A stretch of 64,000 nt of DNA from G963668345 sp965226215 (GTDB taxonomy: Bacteria > Acidobacteriota > Terriglobia > Bryobacterales > UBA6623), in the NCBI GenBank assembly GCA_965226215.1, contig CBDDCH010000002.1, positions 2,170,001 to 2,234,000 on the forward strand, written 5' to 3'. How positions within the stretch are numbered: the stretch's first letter is position 1; each line of letters begins with the position of its first letter. The notes beneath the pieces were generated by a model. That model was not told the DNA's origin. It saw only the letters and a program-made list of their open reading frames with translations, and did not search any database. The translations under genes and the position numbers were made by a program. Below, piece after piece: positions 18,327-27,750 of this stretch.

Positions 18327-20759
18327 ATGAGACAGTTCATTGCGCTTTTTGCGCTCGTGTTTTTCGGTTGCATCATGCAGGGGGCGGCCCAAGACTCGGG
18401 TGGCGTCGGCGGATTGATAACGGACCCGTCGGGTGCGGCGGTACCGAACGCTGTTGTGACGTTGTTTGCGCGAGACAACAGCCTGCGATTCACAACGCGC
18501 ACCAACCAGCGAGGGGAATATCAATTTGCCTCCGTAGCGCCCGGGGAGTATTTAATGGAGGTTGAGGCTCGCCATTTCGCGCCGGCGGCCGCCGAATCGG
18601 TTCGAGTTCAGAGAGGGAGGACTTTGGTTCTCGATATTCGAATAAAGCTGGCGAGGGTACGAACTAAGGTCGTGGTCACATCGTCAAGCACGGCGCGAAC
18701 CGTGGAGGAAGTATCCAAGGCGCTCGACACGCTAGACGCGGAACAGATTGAAAGGCGCGCCGACTTTTCCTTGGCCGAGGCGTTGCGAGGCGTGCCCGGT
18801 CTGCGCGTGCAGCAGCAGCGTGGTCCCGGAAGCCTGACGACGATCCAGATTCGGGGGCTTCGATCACAGGACACTGCTGTTCTGCTCAACGGGGTCCGCC
18901 TGCGCGATGCGGCCGACCTCCAGGGGGCCGCTACCCCACTGATGCAGGATTTGATGGATGTGAACACGGAGCGAATCGAAGTCCTGCGGGGATCAGGTTC
19001 GTCGCTGTACGGCTCGAACGCGACCGGCGGCGTAGTCAACATCGTGACTGACCGAGGCGGCGGCCCTCCTCATGGCCAATTGCTGGCCGAAGGTGGAGGA
19101 CTCGGTTTACTCCGGGGGCGCGCCAGGGTCGGGGGAGGAGCGCTCGACGAACGCCTGAGCTATAGCGGCGGCATCGCCCATCTGAACGTTCGCGACGGGA
19201 TCGACGGATCCGACACCTTCCGAAACAGCAGTGGGCATGCCTTCGTCGGCTACCACTTCACACCGTCGTTGTCGCTGGGTGGGCACGTTCTTGCCGCCGA
19301 CGGCTTCGTGCAACTCAATGACAATCCCTTTGTCCTTTTTGACGCCACAGGGAACCTGCCGCTGTCGGGCGCCATCCGAGCCACTCCTTTGGCTACGGAA
19401 GAACAGGGAAAGCTCGGAGCTGGCGAGGCGTTTGACGTCGGCCGTGCCAATTTCGCCTCCGACCCTAACGATCCCGATTTCCGGAGCTCCAATTCGTACT
19501 TCGTGGGCGCTGTGAATCTGTCGCAAAGGATCAGCGAATGGGCCTCCTATCGACTCGGCTATCAAGGTGTCATCACAGGCCACAACTTCCAGGATGGGCC
19601 CGGCGGAGTTCGATTCGAACCCCCGTTTAACAACTCGAGCAGCTTCGACGGACGCATTGACACGGTCCAGGCGCGGACGGACCTGACGCTTGGCCGACAC
19701 AACCTCTTCTCCCTGGGATACGAATTTGAGCGCGAGCGCTACGACAGCCCGACCCGGGACGAGAATCCCAATCCGGAGCAACGCGTCGACGTGCGTCTCG
19801 AGATTGAGCAGCGCAGCCATGGCGCTTTCTTCCAGGACCAGTTGAGGCTGCGGGACAGTCGCCTGCAGATTTCGCTGTCCGGACGTGTCCAAGGCTTTAG
19901 CCTTACAGAACCACAATTCAGCGGGGGACGGTCACCCTACTCCGGTATTTCTTTTGAAGATCCCAAGTCGGCCTACACGGGTGACGGCGCAATTTCCTAT
20001 TTTTTTACCGGCGCGGGAACTAAGCTCCGTGCCCACGTCGGGAACGCCTACCGGGCGCCCTCGCTGTTCGAACGCTTTGGTTCGTCGTTCTTTTCGGGCT
20101 CTTTCAGCCCGTTTGGCGATCCTACCCTTCGACCCGAGCGGATGATCGCCTTCGACGCGGGATTAGACCAGTGGCTGGCGCAGGATCGCCTAAGAGTCAG
20201 TGCGACATACTTCTATACGGGCTTGCAGGAAATCATCTTCTTCGATGCCGGCGGGGGCATCGATTTGACGACCGATCCGTTCGGCCGCTTTTTTGGTTAC
20301 CGTAATACGGGTGGCGGCCTAGCTCGCGGCGTGGAATTGAGCGTGGACGCCGGGCCCACGTCGCAGTTGGATTTGACGGCTTCCTACACCTATACGAACT
20401 CTGATCAACGAACTTCGCCGGTCGCGGGAGGGGACTTCTTCAAGAGCTTCGGCATTTCAGACCACATGTTTACGTTTACGGCGGCGCAACGTATCGGCCG
20501 GCGCCTGAGCCTGGTGTTCGACCTTTTCGCGGTCAGCGAGTACGCAACGCCGTTTTTCACGGCGGGTGGAAGTCGCGCCTTCCTGTTCGACGGGCCGGTC
20601 AAGGCGGACCTCGTCGTCAGCTACACGGTCCCGCTGTCAGAAAACAAGAGTTTACGGTTGTACGGGAAAGTTGAGAACGTTTTTGACCGCGCGTATTTCG
20701 AAGATGGTTTTCGCACCCCGGGCGCGTGGGGAATCGCCGGCTTGGCTTTTGGTTTTTAG
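18327..20759 (+). CDS. TonB-dependent receptor, BtuB-like, with carboxypeptidase-regulatory domain
   Basis: 810-residue outer-membrane receptor, probably for cobalamins or a related corrinoid, powered by TonB-ExbBD. Order of parts: signal peptide MRQFIALFALVFFGCIMQGA; an Ig-like carboxypeptidase-regulatory domain at about 25-105 (GGLITDPSGAAVPNAVVTLF, RGEYQFASVAPGEYLMEV); a plug domain (LAEALRGVPGLRVQQQRG, IQIRGLRSQDTAVLLNGVRL, VLRGSGSSLYGSNATGGVVN); and a beta-barrel ending GAWGIAGLAFGF with a terminal Phe. The riboswitch upstream supports the substrate. The N-terminal domain is common in Acidobacteriota and Bacteroidota receptors. An IS3 fragment abuts its 3' end. Confidence 0.92.
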   Translation: MRQFIALFALVFFGCIMQGAAQDSGGVGGLITDPSGAAVPNAVVTLFARDNSLRFTTRTNQRGEYQFASVAPGEYLMEVEARHFAPAAAESVRVQRGRTLVLDIRIKLARVRTKVVVTSSSTARTVEEVSKALDTLDAEQIERRADFSLAEALRGVPGLRVQQQRGPGSLTTIQIRGLRSQDTAVLLNGVRLRDAADLQGAATPLMQDLMDVNTERIEVLRGSGSSLYGSNATGGVVNIVTDRGGGPPHGQLLAEGGGLGLLRGRARVGGGALDERLSYSGGIAHLNVRDGIDGSDTFRNSSGHAFVGYHFTPSLSLGGHVLAADGFVQLNDNPFVLFDATGNLPLSGAIRATPLATEEQGKLGAGEAFDVGRANFASDPNDPDFRSSNSYFVGAVNLSQRISEWASYRLGYQGVITGHNFQDGPGGVRFEPPFNNSSSFDGRIDTVQARTDLTLGRHNLFSLGYEFERERYDSPTRDENPNPEQRVDVRLEIEQRSHGAFFQDQLRLRDSRLQISLSGRVQGFSLTEPQFSGGRSPYSGISFEDPKSAYTGDGAISYFFTGAGTKLRAHVGNAYRAPSLFERFGSSFFSGSFSPFGDPTLRPERMIAFDAGLDQWLAQDRLRVSATYFYTGLQEIIFFDAGGGIDLTTDPFGRFFGYRNTGGGLARGVELSVDAGPTSQLDLTASYTYTNSDQRTSPVAGGDFFKSFGISDHMFTFTAAQRIGRRLSLVFDLFAVSEYATPFFTAGGSRAFLFDGPVKADLVVSYTVPLSENKSLRLYGKVENVFDRAYFEDGFRTPGAWGIAGLAFGF

Positions 20760-20777
20760 AACCTATTTGGCTGTGCC

Positions 20778-21134
20778 TTGGACTCGCGCCGCTCGGGGCT
20801 GGCGCATCATTCCGATCGCGGTTCCCCGGACGCCCGCAACGACTACACGGACCTGCTCAAGGCACACCAGATCGACATCAGCATGTCGCGCAAGGCCCAT
20901 CCCTGGGACAACGCGGCCTGCGAGTCGTTCATGAAAACCCTGAAGTACGAGGAGGTCCAGCGCAACGAATATCGGGACCTGAGCGAAGCGCGCGCGGCGA
21001 CTCGCGAGTTCCTGGAGAAGGTCTACAACCAGAAACGCCCGCACTCCGCGCTCGGCTACTTGCCGCCGGCGGAGTTCGAGGCCAACCTCGCGGCCCAGAA
21101 CAAACAGGATGCCGCTGCGCGGCAGCTTTCTTGA
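20778..21134 (+). pseudogene. IS3-family transposase (OrfB) C-terminal fragment
   Basis: The frame shows the end of an IS3 integrase core: LAHHSDRGS, DYTDLLKAHQIDISMSRKAH, DNAACESFMKTLKYEEV and NQKRPHSALGYLPPAEFEAN. The third catalytic Glu (in ESFMKTLK) is kept, but everything before HSDRGS is missing and OrfA is absent. The truncation point is within a few bases of the receptor stop codon. Confidence 0.85.
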
Positions 21135-21559
21135 TGAGTTTTTTCAGGCAAAGGTACACGGCCTGGTCTCGAAACAGCGCTGTTGGCGCTGATCTGTCGC
21201 TGCGCTACCGCCCGCGGCGGGTGCGCTGCGCGCACTGCGGTGTGCGGGCCTCTCCACCGCGAGGGAGCGACCAGGTTTGACGGTCCGGGCTGGTCGAACG
21301 ATTGCAAAGACCGCGTAACCCAGCCCGGTCCTGCAACAAAAACATTCACAGAAACGTCACACCACGTGATGGAGGAGTTTCAGCAGAAGTAGTGACCCCG
21401 CCGCTCTCGGTTGCTCGGTGGAGGGAGTGGCTTCAGCTGGATCGGTAGGTATACTAGGTCCAAGCCAAGCCTTGAGAAGGCCGTCAGCGGGCTTCTTGGG
21501 GCCACTAGAGGTCCGAACCGCGAACGAACCAATCCTCGAAGTACTGCCAAGGGGACAAC
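21135..21559. other. gap with a possible ISL3 zinc-finger fragment
   Basis: Around 21188-21254 one frame reads ADLSLRYRPRRVRCAHCGVR, which resembles the N-terminal zinc-binding part of ISL3 transposases. It is short and stops soon after, so it would be a relic. Nothing else recognised. Confidence 0.3.
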
Positions 21560-21898
21560 ATGTACTCGATCTTCGTAACCATCAACGTCAAGCCTGAGCA
21601 CATTGAGGAATTCAAGAAAGCCAGCCTTGGGGACGCGCAAGGTTCAACGCGCGATGAACCGGGATGTTTTCGGTTCGATATTCACCAAGATGCAGGAATC
21701 CCTTCGCGCTTTTATCTCCACGAAGTCTACTGCGACGAAGACGCTTTCCAGGCTCACCTCGAAGCTCCCCACTTCCTTCAATGGAGAGATAGGGTCAGCC
21801 CGTTTTTCGATGGCGACATTCAGAAGATCGTCATGGAGACCGTCTTTCCATCGGACGATGGGTGGGAAAAGCAAAAGCCGGGGCTACTGAACTGGTAG
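21560..21898 (+). CDS. antibiotic biosynthesis monooxygenase (ABM)-domain protein
   Basis: 112-residue dimeric alpha/beta-barrel type protein. MYSIFVTINVKPEHIEEFKK, DEPGCFRFDIHQD, FYLHEVYCDEDAFQAHLEAP and HFLQWRDRV follow the ABM/LsrG pattern. Members include cofactor-less monooxygenases and isomerases such as LsrG; the true reaction cannot be assigned. AAGGGG five bases before the ATG supports the start. It stands alone, next to a decayed SDR gene. Confidence 0.8.
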   Translation: MYSIFVTINVKPEHIEEFKKASLGDAQGSTRDEPGCFRFDIHQDAGIPSRFYLHEVYCDEDAFQAHLEAPHFLQWRDRVSPFFDGDIQKIVMETVFPSDDGWEKQKPGLLNW

Positions 21899-22010
21899 TT
21901 GCGCGCCGGTGTCTGAATTCGCCGGATCGGAGATTCGGACTTAAGTGCTCGGGTCGGGCTGACACGACACGTTCGCCAATGGTAAATAACGAATGACGAA
22001 GGATACGAAC

Positions 22011-22234
22011 ATGTTTGATCTGTCAGGCCGTGTTGCCCTGGTGTCCCGGCGCGGCGAGCGGCATGGGCAAGGCGACTGCGATGGCGGTGGCGGAAAGCGG
22101 GCGCCTCAGTCGTCTTGGCGGACATCAATGAAGATGGAGTCAAGCGTCTGCCGCAGGCTGCGTTCAAATCGGGATACCACCAGCAATCAACGGCTGATGC
22201 TCTTAACATCCTCCAACAAAACCACTTAGCCTGA
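22011..22234 (+). pseudogene. short-chain dehydrogenase (SDR) remnant with frameshifts
   Basis: Three frames are needed to read one SDR N-terminus: MFDLSGRVALV, then GAASGMGKATAMAVAESG (the glycine-rich NAD(P) loop), then SVVLADINEDGVKRLPQAA. The last frame ends 22 codons later at TGA with no catalytic Tyr-Lys region. Small indels lie near 22044 and 22100. It is a degraded and 3'-truncated gene. Confidence 0.8.
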
Positions 22235-23196
22235 TTTCGCCGGCAGGGGAACGAAGAGTCCCCTTCGCGTTCATTGGGACGCTTTGGTCTGGCTGTGTCT
22301 GGCGTCTGATTGATAACGGCGCTGGCTCGGCCGGCTGGAGTGGCTGTTCTCAACAGGAACGAGCCGAGATCGTTCTACCCAGCAACGCTCTACGACATCC
22401 TGTTTCGCCCGTCGACGGCGGTTCCGGGTCGCGACGAGCCATAAAAGCGCTGGCCGGCACTCAAGAGGGGCTACGGGGCCAGGCGCAGGAAGTTGCGCCA
22501 GAAATAGTCTCAAAAGCGCTTGCAAAACCGCCTGAACAGGCCCAGCCGCAACCACGTGTAAAGTTTACCGTGGATGCACCTTCAAATGCGCTTAAAATGC
22601 GCTTCGAGCCACGGGCCGGATTCAAGGTCAATCGCAAGGAGATCACTGCGGGGGTGGAGCTCGAGGTTCACCCAGAGACGGCCCCACCCATTGTCGGATT
22701 CTGTGGCCCCGACCGGCGAAGTTCGCGAGGGCTCGTTTCCTCGCCTCAAAATTAGGCTTTTTTCGCGGCCGGGTGATTTGGGAGTCACGGGGACCCTTTC
22801 CCCACCTCCCGTTTCCGACACAGGAATTAAATCGGGGCCCACAACAGGTGGTACAAGAGCTGCGTAGGCTGCAACATCTAGGACCTTGGACAGTTGACTG
22901 GGAGACCGCTGGGACTAGGGTGAGAGGTAGCAGGCTGGGTTGAGCCGCGAAGCAATCACGTGCCACGACATGTGGAGGTTACGGAACCTCAAAAAGCACT
23001 ACATCCGTGAGGCACGCATCAGTGGGTGTATGCCAGGGGGGGGGCGACGCTTCGACGGCACAGCCTGGGTGAGTGGGATCAACGCTAGGAGTGCGCTGCA
23101 ATGGTTGCAATAGCCGAAATCGCGGGTTTGACACGGGCTGCGTTGAACCGTGATGTCCCTACTTCAGTGAGTGACTGATCTAGAAGGACATTAGGA
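22235..23196. other. gap with one unrecognised open frame
   Basis: A plus-strand frame stays open from about 22220 to a stop at 22753-22755 without an ATG; it contains VKFTVDAPSNALKMRFEP and KEITAGVELEVHPETAPP, which look protein-like, but I do not recognise a family. The only late start is a GTG at 22570. It may be a remnant of a larger gene. From 22756 to 23196 nothing is recognised; a run of nine G lies near 23035. Confidence 0.3.
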
Positions 23197-23553
23197 TGGT
23201 GGAGGCGGCGGGAGTCGAACCCGCGTCCGGAAAAGCCAATCGCTGAGAGCCTACATACTTAGTCCGCTCTTAGATGTCGGCCGGCGCACAGGAGCGAACG
23301 CCGAAAGCCGGCCCGAGTCCGATTGATTTCAGCTTGTGGCTCCGGACCGAAGCCTGCCGCCAATCCCGCAAGATTGACGCCCTTCACCGACGTGCGGGCC
23401 CACCGGCTAGGACGAGCTACCTAGAGATTAGGCAGCGTAGGCCAACTGAGTGTTATTGTCGGCAGTTTTTGTTTTTCCGATCGTTTTACGGGAGCTCGGA
23501 ACCCGGTATGCCTCTCAACAATCATTCAATCCCGTCGAATCCGTTACGCCCCC
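23197..23553 (-). ncRNA. ssrA: transfer-messenger RNA (tmRNA)
   Basis: Rescues ribosomes stalled on broken mRNA and tags the nascent chain for proteolysis. The 5' end GGGGGCGTAACGGATTCGAC and the tRNA-like 3' end with GGTTCGACTCCCGCC and an encoded CCA are present, and the seven-base acceptor stem pairs GGGGGCG with CGCCTCC (one G-U). The tag frame is at 23428-23463 on the minus strand and reads ADNNTQLAYAA followed by TAA, with the usual hydrophobic AA ending. About 357 nucleotides, a normal length for one-piece tmRNA. Confidence 0.97.
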
Positions 23554-23763
23554 TTTCTCTCTTCATCATACCTCCTGACGAACAACCGCTTAACGGCGGG
23601 TTCCCGCGCGCCAAGTTCACGAGTCATGCTAGAACGGCCAGTGGCACGGCGCCCAGGAGCAGCGGGGACCGAAGAAGCGCGGGACTCCGGGAGAGATGGA
23701 GTTTCAAACGTCGCTACGAGACACCTGGACAAGCGCACGAAATGGCCCCCGTCCGCAGCCTGG

Positions 23764-24327
23764 TCAGCATCCGGACCACCGTTTCGCCTCGGCATCAGAC
23801 AGACCGAGCAAGTCAAGCACCCGCTCGACACTGTGGTTGACGATGTCGTCTAGTGTGTCCGGACGATGGTAGAAAGCAGGCATCGGCGGAGCCAGAATGG
23901 CCCCCATCTCGGCCAGAGCAACCATCGTCCTAAGGTGTCCCAGATGGAGTGGGCTTTCACGAACCATGAGCACAAGGGGGCGGCGCTCCTTGAGAGTGAC
24001 GTCGGCCGCTCGCGTAAGCAGGTTGGACGCCGTGCCGCCGGCAATCGCTGACATGGTGTTAATTGAACAGGGCGCGATGACCATGCCTGATGTCAAAAAG
24101 GAACCGCTGGCGACGATGGCTCCGATTTCATCGATCGAATGCCAATAAGAGGCAAGAGTTTTCAGCTCTTTTAGGGTTTTCCCTGTTTCGTGGTAAAGGG
24201 TTTTCTCGGCCGGCCGGGTTACAATAAGGTGAGATTCGATCTTCGGCCGCCGCCGGAGCTTTTCCAGCAGACGGAGGCCGTACACGGACCCGCTTGCGCC
24301 ACTCATGCCAACCACGACCCGTGTCAT
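23764..24327 (-). CDS. ubiX: flavin prenyltransferase UbiX
   Basis: Attaches a dimethylallyl group to reduced FMN to make the prenyl-FMN cofactor of UbiD-type decarboxylases. The 187-residue product has MTRVVVGMSGASGSVYGLRL, the ASGSFLTSGMVIAPCS segment, the AGGTASNLLTRAADVTLKE core and the RESPLHLGHLRTMVALAEMG motif. AGGGGG stands just ahead of the ATG on the minus strand. No ubiD gene is adjacent. Confidence 0.95.
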   Translation of the reverse strand: MTRVVVGMSGASGSVYGLRLLEKLRRRPKIESHLIVTRPAEKTLYHETGKTLKELKTLASYWHSIDEIGAIVASGSFLTSGMVIAPCSINTMSAIAGGTASNLLTRAADVTLKERRPLVLMVRESPLHLGHLRTMVALAEMGAILAPPMPAFYHRPDTLDDIVNHSVERVLDLLGLSDAEAKRWSGC

Positions 24328-24474
24328 ACGCCCCCTGTTACCGAATACGGAACAGCCCTCATAGCGTTGTTCTGAAATCAGAACAAAAACGGCTGCTGTG
24401 CTCTTCCCGCTCGCGGTGAAACTCTATATAATCACAACTTGGCCCTTCATTTTCAGCAGCTTTCGAGCCTCCTA

Positions 24475-25284
24475 ATGGATGCTGGGCTAAAACTAAAGAA
24501 AACGCGGGAGAGCCTCGGCTTACGATACCGCCAGGTCGAACAGGCCAGCAACCTGATCGCACAAAAGCACCGCAACCTGGACTACGTAGTAGGCCTCAGC
24601 CGTCTCGCCGACATTGAAAACAAGGGCGTTGTTCCCAGTCTCCATCGATTCTACAGCCTTTGTGCCATTTACCGGCTCGATTTGGCTGACGTACTCGTAT
24701 GGTACGGCATCAGATGGGAAGAGATTTGGCAGGACTTCGAGTCCGTAGCGCCCGCGAAGACGCACCTCGTGAACTTCACTGACGGTTCCCGTGGCTCCGT
24801 GGCGCTGCCCTTGCAACTGGACCCGGGCATCGATTTTCGCAAGACAACGTATTTGAGTCGGGCCATCCAGCAGTGGGGCAGGGTACCGCTGAGTTTGCTG
24901 AGCAATCTCAACATCAGCGATTACCGCTACGGGTTCATCGGCACGGATGACTATCTGATGTACCCGATGCTGCGCCCCGGAGCACTTGTCCAGATTGACG
25001 AGCGGCGTAGTCGCATCCGCAATTCCGGCTGGACCCACGAATTCGAGCGCCCGATCTATTTCTTCGAGCTTCGCGACGGCTACGTCTGCGCGTGGTGTAA
25101 CCTGAGCGACGACCATCTGATTCTACAGCCGCATTCGGGATCTCCCTCTCAGCCCATAGTACTGAACTACCCGACCGACGTCGATATCATCGGGCAGGTA
25201 GTAGGCGTCGCCATGCAACTCGGTGTCAACGATCTAGAAGCTAGGCCGAGGGGGAAAGCTCGTTCCGCATTAATTCCAAAATAA
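24475..25284 (+). CDS. XRE-type helix-turn-helix regulator with C-terminal sensor region
   Basis: 269 residues from the ATG at 24475 (a TTG at 24439 would add twelve). The N-terminus, LKLKKTRESLGLRYRQVEQA to about residue 80, is a Cro/C1-type HTH. The remaining 190 residues (GIDFRKTTYLSRAIQQWGRV, YGFIGTDDYLMYPMLRPGAL, then ERPIYFFELRDGYVCAWC) resemble the LexA/S24 peptidase-like fold of repressors, but I do not see a clear Ser-Lys pair. Ligand and targets unknown. Its 3' end overlaps the converging gene by 44 bases. Confidence 0.7.
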   Translation: MDAGLKLKKTRESLGLRYRQVEQASNLIAQKHRNLDYVVGLSRLADIENKGVVPSLHRFYSLCAIYRLDLADVLVWYGIRWEEIWQDFESVAPAKTHLVNFTDGSRGSVALPLQLDPGIDFRKTTYLSRAIQQWGRVPLSLLSNLNISDYRYGFIGTDDYLMYPMLRPGALVQIDERRSRIRNSGWTHEFERPIYFFELRDGYVCAWCNLSDDHLILQPHSGSPSQPIVLNYPTDVDIIGQVVGVAMQLGVNDLEARPRGKARSALIPK

Positions 25285-25708
25285 GCTCTAGGTCCGAAAT
25301 ATAGAGTAGGCGCTCGGCTTCGACGGCGCCAACAGGCAGCAAATTCTTGTAAGGAGTCAGGGTCAACCAAGTTTGGAGAAGTTTCTTCCGCTCTCCCTCG
25401 AGCGACTCCAAGTAGTCCTCGAGGTCCTGACGTTGCTTTTCTAGAGGGAAGTTGAGCCACTCACGGAACACCTGGTGGTGACTTAGGCCGAGCACCCGAT
25501 CGGCCTCCTCGTCGGAATAAACCTGGGCAAGGCCGAAATGCTCGTATTGACCCGAGTTCTCATTCCGTAGTGATGCCAGATGGGCAACCTTCCCAAACGT
25601 CGTAGGGATCTGGGAGAGTGTTCGCTGCCACACATCCTGCATGGCGCGCTCGCGCCTACCGGCTTCCTCCTCCGTCGTTGGCGTCACGGAATCCTCCTTC
25701 GGTATCAT
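25241..25708 (-). CDS. unrecognised protein converging on the XRE regulator
   Basis: 155 residues from the ATG at 25708; an upstream ATG at 25795 gives 184. Mostly helical and charged: TEEEAGRRERAMQDVWQRTL, then LEKQRQDLEDYLESLEGERK, with no membrane span or known motif. The last 44 bases overlap the end of the regulator on the other strand, so the two genes probably share a terminator region. Function unknown. Confidence 0.55.
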   Translation of the reverse strand: MIPKEDSVTPTTEEEAGRRERAMQDVWQRTLSQIPTTFGKVAHLASLRNENSGQYEHFGLAQVYSDEEADRVLGLSHHQVFREWLNFPLEKQRQDLEDYLESLEGERKKLLQTWLTLTPYKNLLPVGAVEAERLLYISDLELILELMRNELSPSA

Positions 25709-25795
25709 CCTAACTGATTCTAGCCCGCCCCGCTTTGGGAACCAAACCCTCAACGTAAGATACGAACGGGACTTAGAAACCTCACCTTTTGCCAC

Positions 25796-27473
25796 AGACC
25801 CGTTGGTTGGTTCGGCCTGCTTTCACGAACAGGTCGCCATAGGCAACCCAAAATCGGTCACAATTTGGTTGCCCGAAGGGCGCTTCCGCAGGTCGCCTAC
25901 TCCAGGAGTAATAGAGAAGACCGCTTTTCAACACCCTCCATCGGCCGGTCTGCGCGGCTAAAATCGAGTCGCCATAATCAGTTCTGGTCATGCCGCTACC
26001 GGTAACGGTTGCGGCGCCACCCTAGCCTTCAGGCCTGCCGGAGGGCCCCGCGGCCCGCCCGACAGGGCCTATCGAGCAATGAATTCGGCAGGCACCGGAG
26101 GTGTCGGTAATCACTTGCCCTCGTTAGCCTCCCCCAGTCATTTGACCGACCGAAGCGAGGTTGACATGCCGTGGAAATTTCCATTTCGTGCCCGAATTTC
26201 ATTGCAGCCCGGCTGAGATTCCACTTCTTCAAAGTCGTTGACCGCAGCGCTTTTTTTGCGATTTCGGAACGCACCCGCCGCTATTAGCACAGGTCCCGGA
26301 AAACCTCCGCGGCCCAAACCGCTCACTAATGCCAGTAATACAACCTCCCAAGCCACCAGCTCGAATCAAATCGGGGCGACCTCTTCTAAACGACAGCCGG
26401 CAGCCCATGTACGATCCCCAGCCGGATGGGGTCTTGTCATGCGACGAGCCCCGCTTGCTTTCAACACAGGCCGTTTGGGCGGGCCTTCCGCCCCGGTCAA
26501 CCACGATCCCCGGTTCCGTCATCGCCAGAGTCCCATTGCAATTTCGAAGGGTCTTCAATCGCCCGGCCCTGTCGCCTACCTCGCATGTTTGGTTTGGTCC
26601 TTCGGCTCCCTCTCGGTCGAAGCGAGACTCTCTCGGGAGGGTGCTCACCCGGGCCACTCCGGTTCGGCTCGATCGGAAGCGGAACACGAACCGGATGCCG
26701 TGCCGGCTCGATCTGTACATCTACGGGTGGAGGGCAGCGTGAAGAACCACTAGGGACCTCCCTGCCGGTACCAATACCGATGTGTCGTCCGCCAATCATA
26801 CCGCAACTTATAGATTTCCGTTGTGGAGAGGGAAGCCCGTTGAAACGGGCTGACCAACCTTGAGCGGCGCGGCCTACCCGCCGTAAAACTGCTGGCCGAA
26901 GAAGGCAAATCCGCGTGAACGCGGCTTGTAGCCGTCCCTTCATCTAGATCTGATCTAGATCTCATCATCTGAAACAGCAAACCTTCCTATGGGCGTGAAA
27001 CACCCAGATTCGCGCACTTCTGGATAAGGTGCAATCTGCCCGGCGCAAAGCACTTGCCGTCGGTTTCGAAGTCATTTGGAAGAGATAGCCGAGTCATTAC
27101 CTTGTTGTGTAGGTTGCCGCAATCACGAACCAAGTCCCGGCCTCCCACGGCCAGATAGGCCTGTGCCACTCACTTGTAGGCGTGGACCGCCGGCACCGTG
27201 CTCCCGCCAAAAGCAAGCATTAAATGACAAAGAACCCATAAAACCTCGTCCTCACACCGACTGCCCCAGCCCCCCTTCAGAACGCACCGATTGCCCATAG
27301 TCAGCGAGATGTGTGAAGTGAGGTCCGAAGCGGGCTCGGAGTGGGATAGAGACCCCAGCGTTCTGTCGTCGGAAAAAACATTCAGGGCCGAAGATGTCAT
27401 CACCGATCCGGGGTAGGGTTCCTAGGAAACCAAGATCACAAGGGCCGAAAGGCCTCGAAATAAAGGAGAGAAA
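25796..27473. other. long gap with short palindromes
   Basis: I support no gene here although several 70-170-codon frames exist on both strands; they overlap each other and lack ribosome binding sites and motifs. One minus-strand frame near 26356 (VVLLALVSGLGRGG, AAGAFRNRKKSAAV) could be a small membrane protein. Hairpin-forming repeats lie at 26834-26851 (AGCCCGTT-GA-AACGGGCT) and 26911-26924 (CCGCGTGAACGCGG), and a short direct repeat of TCTAGATC lies near 26944. Confidence 0.4.
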
Positions 27474-27614
27474 ATGATTAAGTATTTGGTCGTACTCACC
27501 GCACTGGTCGGCAAGCTGGCCCTCTTCGGCGTAGCGACGCAACCCACGACATCCGCGGACTGCCCGGGCTGTCCCTACCCCACGTGTTGGCCGGGTGACC
27601 CTTGCGAATGCTAG
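27474..27614 (+). CDS. small cysteine-rich secreted peptide
   Basis: 46 codons. AAAGGAG ends five bases before the ATG, one of the best ribosome binding sites in the window. The N-terminus MIKYLVVLTALVGKLALFGV is a signal-peptide-like hydrophobic segment, then ATQPTTSA, a plausible cleavage site, then a mature tail of 18 residues with five cysteines and five prolines: DCPGCPYPTCWPGDPCEC. I do not recognise a family. It may be an extracytoplasmic metal- or thiol-binding peptide, or a peptide matured by disulfides. It lies 136 bases before a membrane-protein gene on the same strand. Confidence 0.6.
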   Translation: MIKYLVVLTALVGKLALFGVATQPTTSADCPGCPYPTCWPGDPCEC

Positions 27615-27750
27615 CAGCAGGCTGGGTGGGTTAAGCTGAATAGAGTGTAATTTGGAAAAAAAACTGCTTGGAGTCAGAAAATAGTTCGGCCATTTTACCA
27701 GGCTGTGCTAAAATGGTTGATTCCCCTACTGGATATGTTGGGGTAAGCAC

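Noticed and set aside
26138..26753. Several 70-170-codon frames in the 26 kb gap
   Set aside because: They overlap one another on both strands, lack ribosome binding sites and show no family resemblance.
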